Below, piece after piece: positions 8,379 through 15,308 of a DNA stretch of 64,000 nt (positions are counted from its first letter, which is position 1; every line of letters starts with the position of its first letter). The stretch is taken from NCBI GenBank assembly GCA_023419375.1, contig JAEZYD010000008.1, positions 105,523 through 169,522 of the forward strand. Reading direction: 5' to 3'. Origin of the DNA: Pseudomonadota bacterium. GTDB taxonomy: Bacteria > Desulfobacterota > Desulfovibrionia > Desulfovibrionales > Desulfovibrionaceae. The translations under genes and the position numbers were made by a program. The notes beneath the pieces are model-generated. The model saw only the letters and a list, made by a program, of their open reading frames with translations. It made no database searches and was not told the DNA's origin.

Positions 8379-9218
8379 ATGGCGGCACGCTCACCGCGCG
8401 CTAAGGATGCCGAAAACGGAAGCTTCTTGAATACGGGGATGTCATCTGCTTCTGGTGGCTCGCACACCCACGCAACAGCGGAGGCTTCTCCTGACAGGGT
8501 GACATGGGCGCTGTTCTGGAAAGCGGCCCTGCTAGTGATCGTTATCTGGGCCGCATCGGCCCTGCTGCTCTATTGGTCAGTGGAAGACTTCAGCAAGTCC
8601 GGCACGTTTGGCGATTCTTTCGGGGTGCTCAACACGCTGTTTTCAGGGCTTGCGCTCGCAGGCATCATTGTTTCCATAAAAATGCAGAACGATGAAATGC
8701 GTGAGCAGCGCAAGGAACTGCAAAAGCAGAAAAAGGCTGCGCAGCTCTATCACCGTGAGCGCATGTTTCTGCTGCTCATGGACGAATTTAAAAAATCGCG
8801 CGAGCACCGTTTCAGCATAGCGGACGTGCGGCTGGTGGTGCGTGAATGCCTGTGCGACGTGACCGCCATAAACGCCCGCAGCGCCGATGCCGGGGCTGCC
8901 CTTGTGCGTGAGGTGGAAGGCGTGCTTGCGGGCGTGCAGGCGGAAACGCCCCTGTTGCAGGTCTTTGGCCGCAGAGTGTTTCGGCACGAACGCTGCGAGG
9001 TGTTCATCAAGACTTTCAGGCAGGCGGCGGAGAGCGCCAGAAAGATAGATCCCGCCAACAAAACGGAATATTACGACATTGTCTGCAACAGTATGTCTGA
9101 TGCGGAGGAGGCCCTGCTGTTCATGTGCGCTGTGGCGCTGGACGGGGCACATGTTCTCGGCGACCCGCAGGTCATGAAGCTGCGGGAAAGCTACGACGAA
9201 ATCCGGGTGAAACTCTGA
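8379..9218 (+). CDS. putAbiC-like membrane protein (putative phage abortive infection family)
   Basis: A 279-residue protein. After a polar N-terminus there is a membrane helix (about residues 42-66), then GTFGDSFGVLNTLFSGLALAG (about 76-96) leading into a second helix, then a charged coiled coil EMREQRKELQKQKK (about 106-120) and a 150-residue cytoplasmic domain. The G-x-F-G-D-x-F-G-x-x-N-x-L-F-S-G-L-A motif followed by an amphipathic QR/EL helix matches the family annotated as putative phage abortive infection protein (putAbiC). GGAGG is placed 8 nt before ATG 8379, which fixes the start; the longer in-frame extension back to 8250 has no ribosome site. It stands alone, divergent from the DUF486 gene. 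Family placement is recognition; a defence role is inference. Confidence 0.75.
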   Translation: MAARSPRAKDAENGSFLNTGMSSASGGSHTHATAEASPDRVTWALFWKAALLVIVIWAASALLLYWSVEDFSKSGTFGDSFGVLNTLFSGLALAGIIVSIKMQNDEMREQRKELQKQKKAAQLYHRERMFLLLMDEFKKSREHRFSIADVRLVVRECLCDVTAINARSADAGAALVREVEGVLAGVQAETPLLQVFGRRVFRHERCEVFIKTFRQAAESARKIDPANKTEYYDIVCNSMSDAEEALLFMCAVALDGAHVLGDPQVMKLRESYDEIRVKL

Positions 9219-9277
9219 ACAGCGGCAACTGCCGCTGACCACATAGCCACTTGCGGGCGGAATGAGCCGCCACACAC

Positions 9278-9307
9278 AAAAACCCCTGACGTACATCAGG
9301 GGTTTTT
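9278..9307 (+). terminator. Intrinsic terminator after the putAbiC-like gene
   Basis: A perfect 12-bp stem (AAAAACCCCTGA at 9278-9289 with TCAGGGGTTTTT at 9296-9307), with a T-tract in plus-strand direction and A-tract on the other side. Confidence 0.85.
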
Positions 9308-9382
9308 CCGGCGCTCCGTGCCGCCGTGCCCGATCCGGAGAACGGATCAATAGCGGCAGCGGCGCGTGGCTTCCCTCAGGGA

Positions 9383-9426
9383 ATGATTTTCCGGCCCCCG
9401 ACACCCGCCAGGGGCCGGAAAATCAT
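9383..9426. repeat. 16-bp perfect inverted repeat
   Basis: ATGATTTTCCGGCCCC (9383-9398) and its exact reverse complement (9411-9426) enclose a 12-nt loop. It lies between convergent genes but has no downstream T-tract on either strand, so it is not a standard intrinsic terminator. Confidence 0.8.
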
Positions 9427-9472
9427 GTGGGGAGGGGAGTATGTACAGGCTGAGGTATGGGCCAGGCCATTC

Positions 9473-10036
9473 CTAGGCAGCCATGGTGTCGAAAAGTTCC
9501 TTGGCGTTGATGTTGGTGGGGTTGGCGCCCAACACCGCTTCAAGGTGCTGCCGGGCTTCTTCGGCGCGGCCAAGGTAAATCATGCAGCCAGCCAGAGTGA
9601 CGCGAACGGCCTCGGCTTCCACGCCGGAGCGCAGGGTGTCTTCCAGGTAGGGCAGCGCGTTTTCAACGCAGCCAAGCTGGTAAGATTCGCGCACCAGGCA
9701 GTTGAGAGCCACAATGTTTTCCCTGGATTTCTTCAGGGCAGCAGCAAAGTAGTCAAAGGCCTGCTGGTGTTCGCCCTTTTCCATGTACACAAGGCCAATG
9801 CCGCACAGGGCCTTGTCGGTTTCTTCCACAGAGGCGGCCTTCTGGTACAGAACAAGGGCCTTGTCCAGGTCAGAGCGCTGTACGGCCACAGTGGCCAGTC
9901 CCAGGAAGGGAGCAGCGCTCTGGGCGTTGCTGCCTGCGGCCTTGCGGTAGTATTCCTCGGCCTTGTCAAAGTCACCCATGAAAAGGTAGCACTCGCCCAA
10001 TTCCTTATTGATTTCGTAATCCAGTTGATTGCTCAT
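9473..10036 (-). CDS. TPR-repeat protein
   Basis: A 187-residue cytoplasmic protein built almost entirely of tetratricopeptide repeats. Clear repeats begin at ECYLFMGDFDKAEEYYRKAA (about residues 14-33), APFLGLATVAVQRSDLDKAL, ALCGIGLVYMEKGEHQQAF and VTLAGCMIYLGRAEEARQHLEAVL near the end. TPRs mediate protein-protein contacts; no enzymatic domain is present. The start at 10036 has a GGAGG 7-11 nt upstream; an in-frame extension to 10087 lacks one. A sigma-54-like site lies about 70 bp upstream, which would place it under an enhancer-binding regulator. Partner unknown. Confidence 0.8.
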   Translation of the reverse strand: MSNQLDYEINKELGECYLFMGDFDKAEEYYRKAAGSNAQSAAPFLGLATVAVQRSDLDKALVLYQKAASVEETDKALCGIGLVYMEKGEHQQAFDYFAAALKKSRENIVALNCLVRESYQLGCVENALPYLEDTLRSGVEAEAVRVTLAGCMIYLGRAEEARQHLEAVLGANPTNINAKELFDTMAA

Positions 10037-10105
10037 GGTATCCTCCCCAACTGAGGCTGGTTTGTGGTCGGGCGCTTTATGCGCCACTGACTTGCTTTTT
10101 TACAT

Positions 10106-10120
10106 GCACTGAGCGTGCCA
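10106..10120 (-). promoter_or_regulatory. Sigma-54-like -24/-12 site upstream of the TPR gene
   Basis: On the minus strand the bases read TGGCAC-N5-GTGC with the -24 GG near 10118 and the -12 GC near 10107. One position differs from the TGGCAC-N5-TTGC consensus. It points toward the TPR gene starting at 10036. Confidence 0.45.
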
Positions 10121-10295
10121 ATAGTAAAAGAGTGCAATAAATACAGCGTGGTGATTTGCAGTTTGTGCAAAATGTACGCCAGGGAAGCGGCTTGGCACCG
10201 CGCAAAGCGCCAAAGCCTTGGCGCTCAGGGGGGCAGCGCAGGCAGGATTTTCCTGGTTGGGCAATTCTTGCCGCCATGTTTTGCGGGCAGCCAAG

Positions 10296-10342
10296 AAAAA
10301 ACCAAAGAAGGCCGAACCATGAAACGGTCCGGCCTTCTTTGG
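10296..10342 (-). terminator. Intrinsic terminator after cmk
   Basis: CCAAAGAAGGCCG pairs with CGGCCTTCTTTGG across 10302-10342, followed on the minus strand by six T. It closes the hisC-cmk operon. Confidence 0.85.
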
Positions 10343-10373
10343 ATGCGAATTGGTGTGCGGATTACTGCGCGCG

Positions 10374-11069
10374 TCAGGCGGAGCGCAGGCTCTGCGTACC
10401 GCCGTGCACGTTGATGTGATGCAGGATGACGCCAAGCACTCCCTCGATGTCAAGGTGGGACGTGTCCACAATCAGCGAATCCTGCGCGGGGCGCAAGGGG
10501 GCCACGGCGCGGTTGCGGTCAAGGGCGTCACGCTGGCGGATCTGTTCGGTCAGGGTGGCGAGATCCGCCTTTTGCCCGCTGGACTCAAGGTCATGCAGAC
10601 GGCGCATGGCGCGTACCTCAGGCGCTGCATCCAGAAAGAACTTGAATCGCGCATCGGGAAAAACCACTGTCCCCATGTCGCGCCCTTCGGCCACCAGCGG
10701 GTATTGCTCGCCAATGGCGCGCTGGGTGGCGCGCAGAATTTCGCGCACCACAGGCACGGTGGCTATGCGGGCAGCCAGCATGCCCACAGCCTCGGTGCGC
10801 ACCTCGCCCCGCACGGCAACGCCGTTGCAGAACAGGGTGGACTGCTGCCCGAGGCCCGAAAGGGTGAAGGTCCACTCCGCGCAACGGGTGCGCAGTTCTT
10901 CTTCCGGCAATGTTTCCGCCCCGGCGCCCAGCTTGAGCGCCATACAGCGGAACATGGCCCCGGTATCAAGGTAGGAAAGGCCAAGCCCTTCGGCCACACG
11001 CCGGGCCAGCGTGGTTTTGCCCACGCCTGCCGGGCCGTCAAGCGTCACCACAGGAAGCCGCGCACTCAT
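10374..11069 (-). CDS. cmk: Cytidylate kinase
   Basis: Phosphorylates CMP and dCMP to the diphosphates with ATP. The 231-residue chain has the P-loop GPAGVGKTT at residues 12-20, the substrate region YLDTGAMFRCMAL, and the EGRDMGTVVFPDA motif followed by KFFLDA, all typical of bacterial Cmk; length matches the usual 220-230. The start ATG overlaps the stop of hisC by 4 nt (ATGA type), so the two are translationally coupled. hisC-cmk is an unusual functional pairing but is consistent with shared transcription only. Confidence 0.96.
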   Translation of the reverse strand: MSARLPVVTLDGPAGVGKTTLARRVAEGLGLSYLDTGAMFRCMALKLGAGAETLPEEELRTRCAEWTFTLSGLGQQSTLFCNGVAVRGEVRTEAVGMLAARIATVPVVREILRATQRAIGEQYPLVAEGRDMGTVVFPDARFKFFLDAAPEVRAMRRLHDLESSGQKADLATLTEQIRQRDALDRNRAVAPLRPAQDSLIVDTSHLDIEGVLGVILHHINVHGGTQSLRSA

Positions 11070-12199
11070 GCCTTTGCCCCTTTGCGGGCAATAATATCTG
11101 CCATGGCGGAAAGAAAGGCGATGTTTTCCTGCTTATTGCCAATGCTGACACGCAACAGATCCGGCAGGCTGTAGCTCTTGAGCGGGCGGATGATGATGCC
11201 GCGCGCGAGCAGGGTCTCAAAACATTCGGCAGCGGTGGGCGAGCCCTCGGGCATGCCGAACATCAAAAAGTTCGCTTCGCTCGGCCATACCTTGCAGCCC
11301 AGAGCCGTCAGGCCAGCAAACAGCTCCTTGCGGCCCGTGCGCACGGCATCCTGCGTGGCCTTGTAAAAGGTATCGTCGGCCAGGGCCGCCAGAGCCGCTT
11401 CCTCCGCCAGAATGTTGACAGAGAAGGGCAGGCGCGCGCGCCAGACAAAATCCGCCAGATGGTCAGGCAAAATGCCATAGCCCACGCGCATGCCCGCAAG
11501 CCCGAAGCTTTTGGAAAACGTGCGCATGAAGGCCGTGTTATGGGGCATGATGCCGCTCGCCAGCAGGGATGCGGCTTTTTCATCTTCGGCAAAATCCACG
11601 TAGGCTTCGTCCACCACCAGCAGGCAGTCGGGGGCCTTGTGCGCCAGATCGCGCGCAAGGGCCTCCACTGCAGCGCGTGGAGGGCAAAAACCAGAGGGAT
11701 TGTCGGGCGTGGTCACAAAAACAATGCGCGTGTTGGCGTCCACCAGTTCCAGCAGGGCGGCAAAGTTGAAGGAAAAATCTTCCTCAAGAGGCTGCCGCCG
11801 GATTTCTACGCCGCAAATACGCCCCTGAATGGGGTAAATGCTGAAACAGGGGTTGAAGCACACAATATTGTGCGCGCCGGGGATTGCCAAAATGCGGATG
11901 AGCAGATCAATGATTTCGTCCGAACCGTTGCCCACAACCACGCGGTGCTCGTCAACGCCGTGTCGCTGGCCCAGCGCCTTTGCCAGCCGCGGATTGCCGC
12001 CCTGAGGATAGCGGAAGGCCCCGGCCGCGTGGCGTTCCACAGCCTCGCGGGCCAGAGGGGGCATGCCCAGCGGATTTTCGTTGCTGGCCATCTTGATAAC
12101 CTGGGGCAGGTTGTACTTATCCTGGATTTCGGCAATGGAAAGGCCGGGAACATAGGCCTTGAGGGCCATAATTTCCTGGCGCACACTGATCTCGGACAT
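11066..12199 (-). CDS. hisC: Histidinol-phosphate aminotransferase
   Basis: A PLP-dependent class I/II aminotransferase that converts imidazole-acetol phosphate to histidinol phosphate in histidine synthesis. The 377-residue protein carries the substrate loop SNENPLGMP (about 39-47), the TPDNPSG segment, the PLP-contacting DEAY (197-200) and the Schiff-base lysine K230 in RTFSKSFGLAGMRVGYG. The length is slightly above the usual 350-370. It is first in a two-gene unit with cmk. Aromatic-acid aminotransferases of the same fold are the alternative, but the motif spacing fits HisC. Confidence 0.93.
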   Translation of the reverse strand: MSEISVRQEIMALKAYVPGLSIAEIQDKYNLPQVIKMASNENPLGMPPLAREAVERHAAGAFRYPQGGNPRLAKALGQRHGVDEHRVVVGNGSDEIIDLLIRILAIPGAHNIVCFNPCFSIYPIQGRICGVEIRRQPLEEDFSFNFAALLELVDANTRIVFVTTPDNPSGFCPPRAAVEALARDLAHKAPDCLLVVDEAYVDFAEDEKAASLLASGIMPHNTAFMRTFSKSFGLAGMRVGYGILPDHLADFVWRARLPFSVNILAEEAALAALADDTFYKATQDAVRTGRKELFAGLTALGCKVWPSEANFLMFGMPEGSPTAAECFETLLARGIIIRPLKSYSLPDLLRVSIGNKQENIAFLSAMADIIARKGAKA

Positions 12200-12283
12200 G
12201 GTTACTCCACCGGTATCGCCCGCAGGGGCGAAGATTCATGGCTGCGCATGGGCGCAAAGCGTTTTGCGGCGTTTGTCAGTATG

Positions 12284-12328
12284 TTTCAGCCAGCAAACCA
12301 TCGCAATGCGACAGCTTGCTGGCTGAAA
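12284..12328. repeat. 13-bp inverted repeat downstream of the stress-protein gene
   Basis: TTTCAGCCAGCAA (12284-12296) and its exact complement (12316-12328) could form a hairpin at the 3' end of the universal stress protein transcript; there is no T-run on the minus strand. Confidence 0.6.
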
Positions 12329-12410
12329 AAGTTGGAAAGCTTGTCTTTCTTTATGGCACTGGTTCCGGCGCAACTGCCTTCGTGCCTGCAGGAAGGGCCA
12401 GATCCGCCAG

Positions 12411-12863
12411 TTATTCGCCTGCTTCCGTGGGGCGCACGGTCAGCACGGGCATGTCGGCGTTCTTGACCACCTTTTCCGCCACAGAGCCGAAAAGAATACG
12501 GTCGATGCCCTTGCGGCCATGGGTGCCCATGACGATAAGGTCGGCCTTTTCTTCACGGGCGCGGTTGAGGATTTCTTCGGCGGCATAGCCGATGAGCACC
12601 TGCCCCTTGGCTTCAACACCCACGAAATTTTCGGCCACGAACGATTCCATGGACTTTTCAGCGCCGGTCACGATTTCGCCGACAAAATTCTCAATGGTGT
12701 TGGGCGGTACATGAAAGCCCACGTACTGGCTCAGCGAGGGGGCGGTGTATACAACAAGCACGCTCGCCTTGAGGCCCTTGGCAAGAAGCACCGCGTATTC
12801 GGCAACTTCCTTGCTGTGTTCGGAAAGGTCTACCGCGCAAAGAATCTTCTTGATATCCTTCAT
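12411..12863 (-). CDS. Universal stress protein (UspA family)
   Basis: A 150-residue cytoplasmic nucleotide-binding stress protein. It begins MKDIKKILCAVDLSEHSKEVAEYA, with the conserved aspartate of the ATP-binding fold, and near the C-terminus carries GTHGRKGIDRILFGS, an exact G-x2-G-x9-G-S ATP-binding motif, so it belongs to the ATP-binding UspA branch. The start at 12863 has AGGAG 7 nt upstream; the in-frame extension to 12971 is rejected. Single-gene unit. Confidence 0.93.
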   Translation of the reverse strand: MKDIKKILCAVDLSEHSKEVAEYAVLLAKGLKASVLVVYTAPSLSQYVGFHVPPNTIENFVGEIVTGAEKSMESFVAENFVGVEAKGQVLIGYAAEEILNRAREEKADLIVMGTHGRKGIDRILFGSVAEKVVKNADMPVLTVRPTEAGE

Positions 12864-13106
12864 GGCAAACTCCTGTTCCCCCCGGTAGGCAGATTGATTA
12901 ACGGGCTGGCTGTATATGGCCGACCAAGAGGGGGTTGGTTTGGGGTCGCAGCCTTTATCCTTTGCCTTCATCTGTAATAAATGGTAGTTTTTTTCGGCAC
13001 AATAGACAAGACATTTCGCCTAACGCCGCCAAGGGGCAGGGAAATTTTTTCCCCGTAACTTCTGCCAGCCTGTGAAAAATCAGCCTGTTATGGAAGTGGG
13101 CCTTTA

Positions 13107-13121
13107 TGGCAGGATTTTTGC
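13107..13121 (+). promoter_or_regulatory. Sigma-54-like -24/-12 promoter
   Basis: TGGCAG (13107-13112), five bases, then TTGC (13118-13121) match TGGCAC-N5-TTGC with one difference. The predicted start near 13133 gives a leader of about 30 nt before ATG 13162. Confidence 0.6.
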
Positions 13122-13161
13122 ATTTTTTCTGCAACGGCAGTACGCCAACCCTGGAGGCGAC

Positions 13162-13674
13162 ATGAAAGTTACCAACGATCAACTTGAGGCGCTGTTACGC
13201 CAGCAGAGCCAGACCCCGGGCACAACCCGAGCGCAGACGGCGCAGGGCGGCTTTGAGGCGGCTTTGAGCGAACAGATGGGCCTTGAAAATGCCGTTGCAT
13301 CTTCTGCGTTCCCCACAACGGCGGCGGGGCAGGCTTCGCAAGCATCCATGATCAGTCAGATGCTGCTTGGCTCCACCCAGTCCGAATCGGTAGATGTGGA
13401 CGAAGACGTTATCCAGAGCGCCTTTTCGCAGGCTTCCGGCACGCTGGACATGTGGGATTCGTACGTTAACGCCCTGGGCTCCTCGGGCCAGAATGGTTCC
13501 TTGCGCGAAGCCTATTCCCTATTGCAGGGGATAGACGGGCAGGTTTCCGCCCTCAAGAACAGCACGGCCTCAGTACGCGGCCAGAATACTGGGCTTGATT
13601 CTCTGGTCAACGAGCTTGACGTGATGACAACGACAGAAAAAATCAAGTTCAACAGGGGCGACTATACCGCATAG
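13162..13674 (+). CDS. Conserved hypothetical protein, sigma-54-promoter associated
   Basis: A 170-residue soluble protein that I do not recognise. It is rich in Gln, Ser, Ala and Thr in its first half, which suggests disorder, and more ordered from about residue 85 (LDMWDSYVNAL, AYSLLQGIDGQVSALKN). The C-terminus reads LDVMTTTEKIKFNRGDYTA. There is no signal peptide or membrane segment. The start is fixed by GGAGG 6-10 nt before ATG 13162. The gene has a sigma-54-like promoter and its own strong terminator, so it is an autonomous unit. Sigma-54 control and the low-complexity start would suit a flagellar or surface-related helper protein, but that is a guess. Confidence 0.7.
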   Translation: MKVTNDQLEALLRQQSQTPGTTRAQTAQGGFEAALSEQMGLENAVASSAFPTTAAGQASQASMISQMLLGSTQSESVDVDEDVIQSAFSQASGTLDMWDSYVNALGSSGQNGSLREAYSLLQGIDGQVSALKNSTASVRGQNTGLDSLVNELDVMTTTEKIKFNRGDYTA

Positions 13675-13686
13675 TTGTCCGAACAG

Positions 13687-13724
13687 AAAAACCGCCGTGA
13701 GATCAGGGTTTCACGGCGGTTTTT
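13687..13724. terminator. Bidirectional intrinsic terminator
   Basis: A perfect 14-bp stem (AAAAACCGCCGTGA / TCACGGCGGTTTTT) with T-tracts in both reading directions. Confidence 0.9.
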
Positions 13725-13810
13725 GCTTGTGATCAGGCCGTCTGCTCCCAGGAGCGGGCGGTTTTTTTGCGCATGGCGGTCAGCGCGGCTCATGGCCTGC
13801 GTAAACGATC

Positions 13811-13842
13811 AAGCCTCCGGAATCATGTGGTTCCGGAGGCTT
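13811..13842. terminator. Hairpin at the 3' end of the zraP-like operon
   Basis: A perfect 12-bp stem (AAGCCTCCGGAA at 13811-13822, TTCCGGAGGCTT at 13831-13842) lies 55 bp beyond the zraP-like stop. T-run is weak on both strands. Confidence 0.55.
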
Positions 13843-13896
13843 GCTTTATGGAGGTGCGTTGCCCTTAAACGGGCTGCGCCTTGCCTTGCTGCGAGG

Positions 13897-14496
13897 TTAC
13901 TTGTTGCCGGTAGCGCCGGACTGCACGGCGTTGCCAGCGGCGCCAGCCGCGCCCATGCCGCCCATACCGGGGCAGTCGCCGGGGTTCATCATGCCGTTAC
14001 CCATCATGCCATGTCCCATGCCGTGTCCGCCCATGCGGTGTCCCATGCCACGGCCCATGTGCCCACCCATGAAGGGAATGCCCTTGTCGGACATCTGCTT
14101 GAGCATTTCGGCCTTGGCGCTGTACAGCTTGGCGTCGATGTCGCGCAGATCCTTCTGGGCGGCCTTGACGCGGGCGTCGTCGGGCTTGGCGCCAGCGGCG
14201 GCAAGATTGTTCAGCTCAGCCATCTTGGCATAGTGCTGCTGCATGGTGGGCTGTGTTTTTTCAACAAAGCTCTGGTGGATCTGCTGCATGGTTTCCATCT
14301 GTTCGCTGGACAATCCCATGCCAGGGCCCATGCCATATCCCATGCCGGGGCCCATACCCATGCCCATGCCAGTGCCGGGGCCCATGCCTGCGGGGCCGTG
14401 GCCGTCGCCGTGCTGGGCGGAGGCAACGCCCGAAAGGCCGAGGAAGATGGCAAGGGTAAGGGCCGCGCCGCTGGTAACGATCTTGGAGGTCTTCAT
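13897..14496 (-). CDS. ZraP-like periplasmic metal-binding protein
   Basis: A 199-residue secreted protein of the zinc-resistance/heavy-metal-sensor (ZraP/CpxP) type. A signal peptide (MKTSKIVTSGAALTLAIFLGLSGVASA) ends near residue 27. A Gly/Met stretch follows, then a helical core with LSSEQMETMQQIHQSFVEKTQPTMQ and two further long helices, then a Met/His/Gly tail with repeated HGMGH and GMM units that could bind metal. ZraP senses or chelates zinc and acts as a periplasmic chaperone that dampens ZraS. Third gene of a minus-strand unit behind a sigma-54 promoter, divergent from the matching kinase and regulator. Which metal it binds is open; the Met-rich tail would also suit copper. Confidence 0.85.
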   Translation of the reverse strand: MKTSKIVTSGAALTLAIFLGLSGVASAQHGDGHGPAGMGPGTGMGMGMGPGMGYGMGPGMGLSSEQMETMQQIHQSFVEKTQPTMQQHYAKMAELNNLAAAGAKPDDARVKAAQKDLRDIDAKLYSAKAEMLKQMSDKGIPFMGGHMGRGMGHRMGGHGMGHGMMGNGMMNPGDCPGMGGMGAAGAAGNAVQSGATGNK

Positions 14497-14570
14497 TGTA
14501 GTATTTCCTTTAAGTTTGATGGTAGTTGCGTGTTTGTTGGATGGTTATTTTTCTCAGGCTGCCGGGAGCC

Positions 14571-14744
14571 TTAGCGCCCGTAGCCATGCCCGTAGCCGTG
14601 GGGGCCGTGCGAGCCGGATTGACCGTTGCCGCACCAGGAGGAACTGATCTGGGTATCAACCGTGTTGGCGGCAGAAGCGTTTACCGCAAAGGCCAGCACC
14701 AGGGCCAGGGAAGCGAAAACCAGAGTGAGTTTGAGTGATTTCAT
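14571..14744 (-). CDS. 57-residue secreted Gly/His/Tyr-rich peptide
   Basis: A small gene (58 codons with stop) between the SHOCT and zraP-like genes. The product starts MKSLKLTLVFASLALVLAFAVNASA, a clear signal peptide, and leaves a mature peptide of about 32 residues. That peptide has one cysteine (SSWCGNGQSG) and ends in repeated GHG/GYG units (HGPHGYGHGYGR). AAGGAGAA lies 6 nt before the ATG, and codon use resembles its neighbours, so it is probably real. It shares the sigma-54 promoter of the operon. The His-rich tail suggests metal binding in the periplasm; no family is recognised. Confidence 0.75.
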   Translation of the reverse strand: MKSLKLTLVFASLALVLAFAVNASAANTVDTQISSSWCGNGQSGSHGPHGYGHGYGR

Positions 14745-14785
14745 GAGTATTCTCCTTTATATCGGCCTGCTCAAAGCTGGGCCGT

Positions 14786-15010
14786 TCAGATGGATTTTTT
14801 CAGTTTTTCGTATTCCTCAAGAGTGATTTCTCCAGAGGCAAGCCGTCTTTTAAGAATCGCCATGGAATCTGTATAATCCATGTTTTTTCTCTGTGACGGG
14901 AACATTCTGCTGATAAAAGCGACCGCAAGGGAAATAATCAGTATCATGAATATGAGGTGCGTCATGCCATTTCCCCATCCCATTACGCTTCCTATATCGC
15001 AGCCATACAT
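14786..15010 (-). CDS. SHOCT-domain membrane peptide
   Basis: A 74-residue protein with one membrane helix (THLIFMILIISLAVAFISRMF, about residues 17-37) followed by a C-terminal SHOCT motif (MAILKRRLASGEITLEEYEKLK, about 49-70). SHOCT is a short oligomerisation module often found in small membrane proteins near heavy-metal and stress genes. It is the first gene after the sigma-54 promoter; GAGGAT precedes the ATG. With the secreted peptide and ZraP-like protein it appears to form the envelope arm of the Zra-type response. Confidence 0.85.
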   Translation of the reverse strand: MYGCDIGSVMGWGNGMTHLIFMILIISLAVAFISRMFPSQRKNMDYTDSMAILKRRLASGEITLEEYEKLKKSI

Positions 15011-15101
15011 ATCAGTATCCTCAATGTGACGTTGCGCCGTCAGTTTGTTATTTATCTTCTGATTGGTGCTGCGTATTTCAGCGCCGTTTGATGCTGTATA
15101 G

Positions 15102-15116
15102 GCAAAGGCCGTGCCA
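15102..15116 (-). promoter_or_regulatory. Sigma-54 promoter of the SHOCT-peptide-zraP operon
   Basis: The minus strand reads TTGGCAC-GGCCT-TTGC, a full match to the -24/-12 consensus TGGCAC-N5-TTGC. The predicted transcript start is near 15090, about 80 nt before the SHOCT gene. The product of the divergent operon is a sigma-54 activator, the expected partner. Confidence 0.85.
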
Positions 15117-15120
15117 AAAT

Positions 15121-15271
15121 GAGTAAAATTGTAACACGCTAAAATTACTTGATTAAATAAAACTAATGAAAAACGGGCATTCTCTGGCAGGATTGATATT
15201 GTCCGTTTTTTACTCGATTTGCTGGATAACTATCCAATTTTTACCAGGGGGCTTGCGCGGTGAGTAAAAAA
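15121..15271. promoter_or_regulatory. Candidate activator sites: three GAGTAAAA boxes
   Basis: GAGTAAAA occurs at 15121-15128, reverse-complemented in TTTTTTACTC at 15206-15215, and again in GAGTAAAAAA at 15262-15271. The E. coli ZraR site also begins GAGTAAAA. The boxes lie upstream of the minus-strand sigma-54 promoter, and the second and third are inverted relative to each other. Confidence 0.5.
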
Positions 15272-15308
15272 TACATACTTATGAGACTGCGCCGTTGAGG
15301 AAACACTT

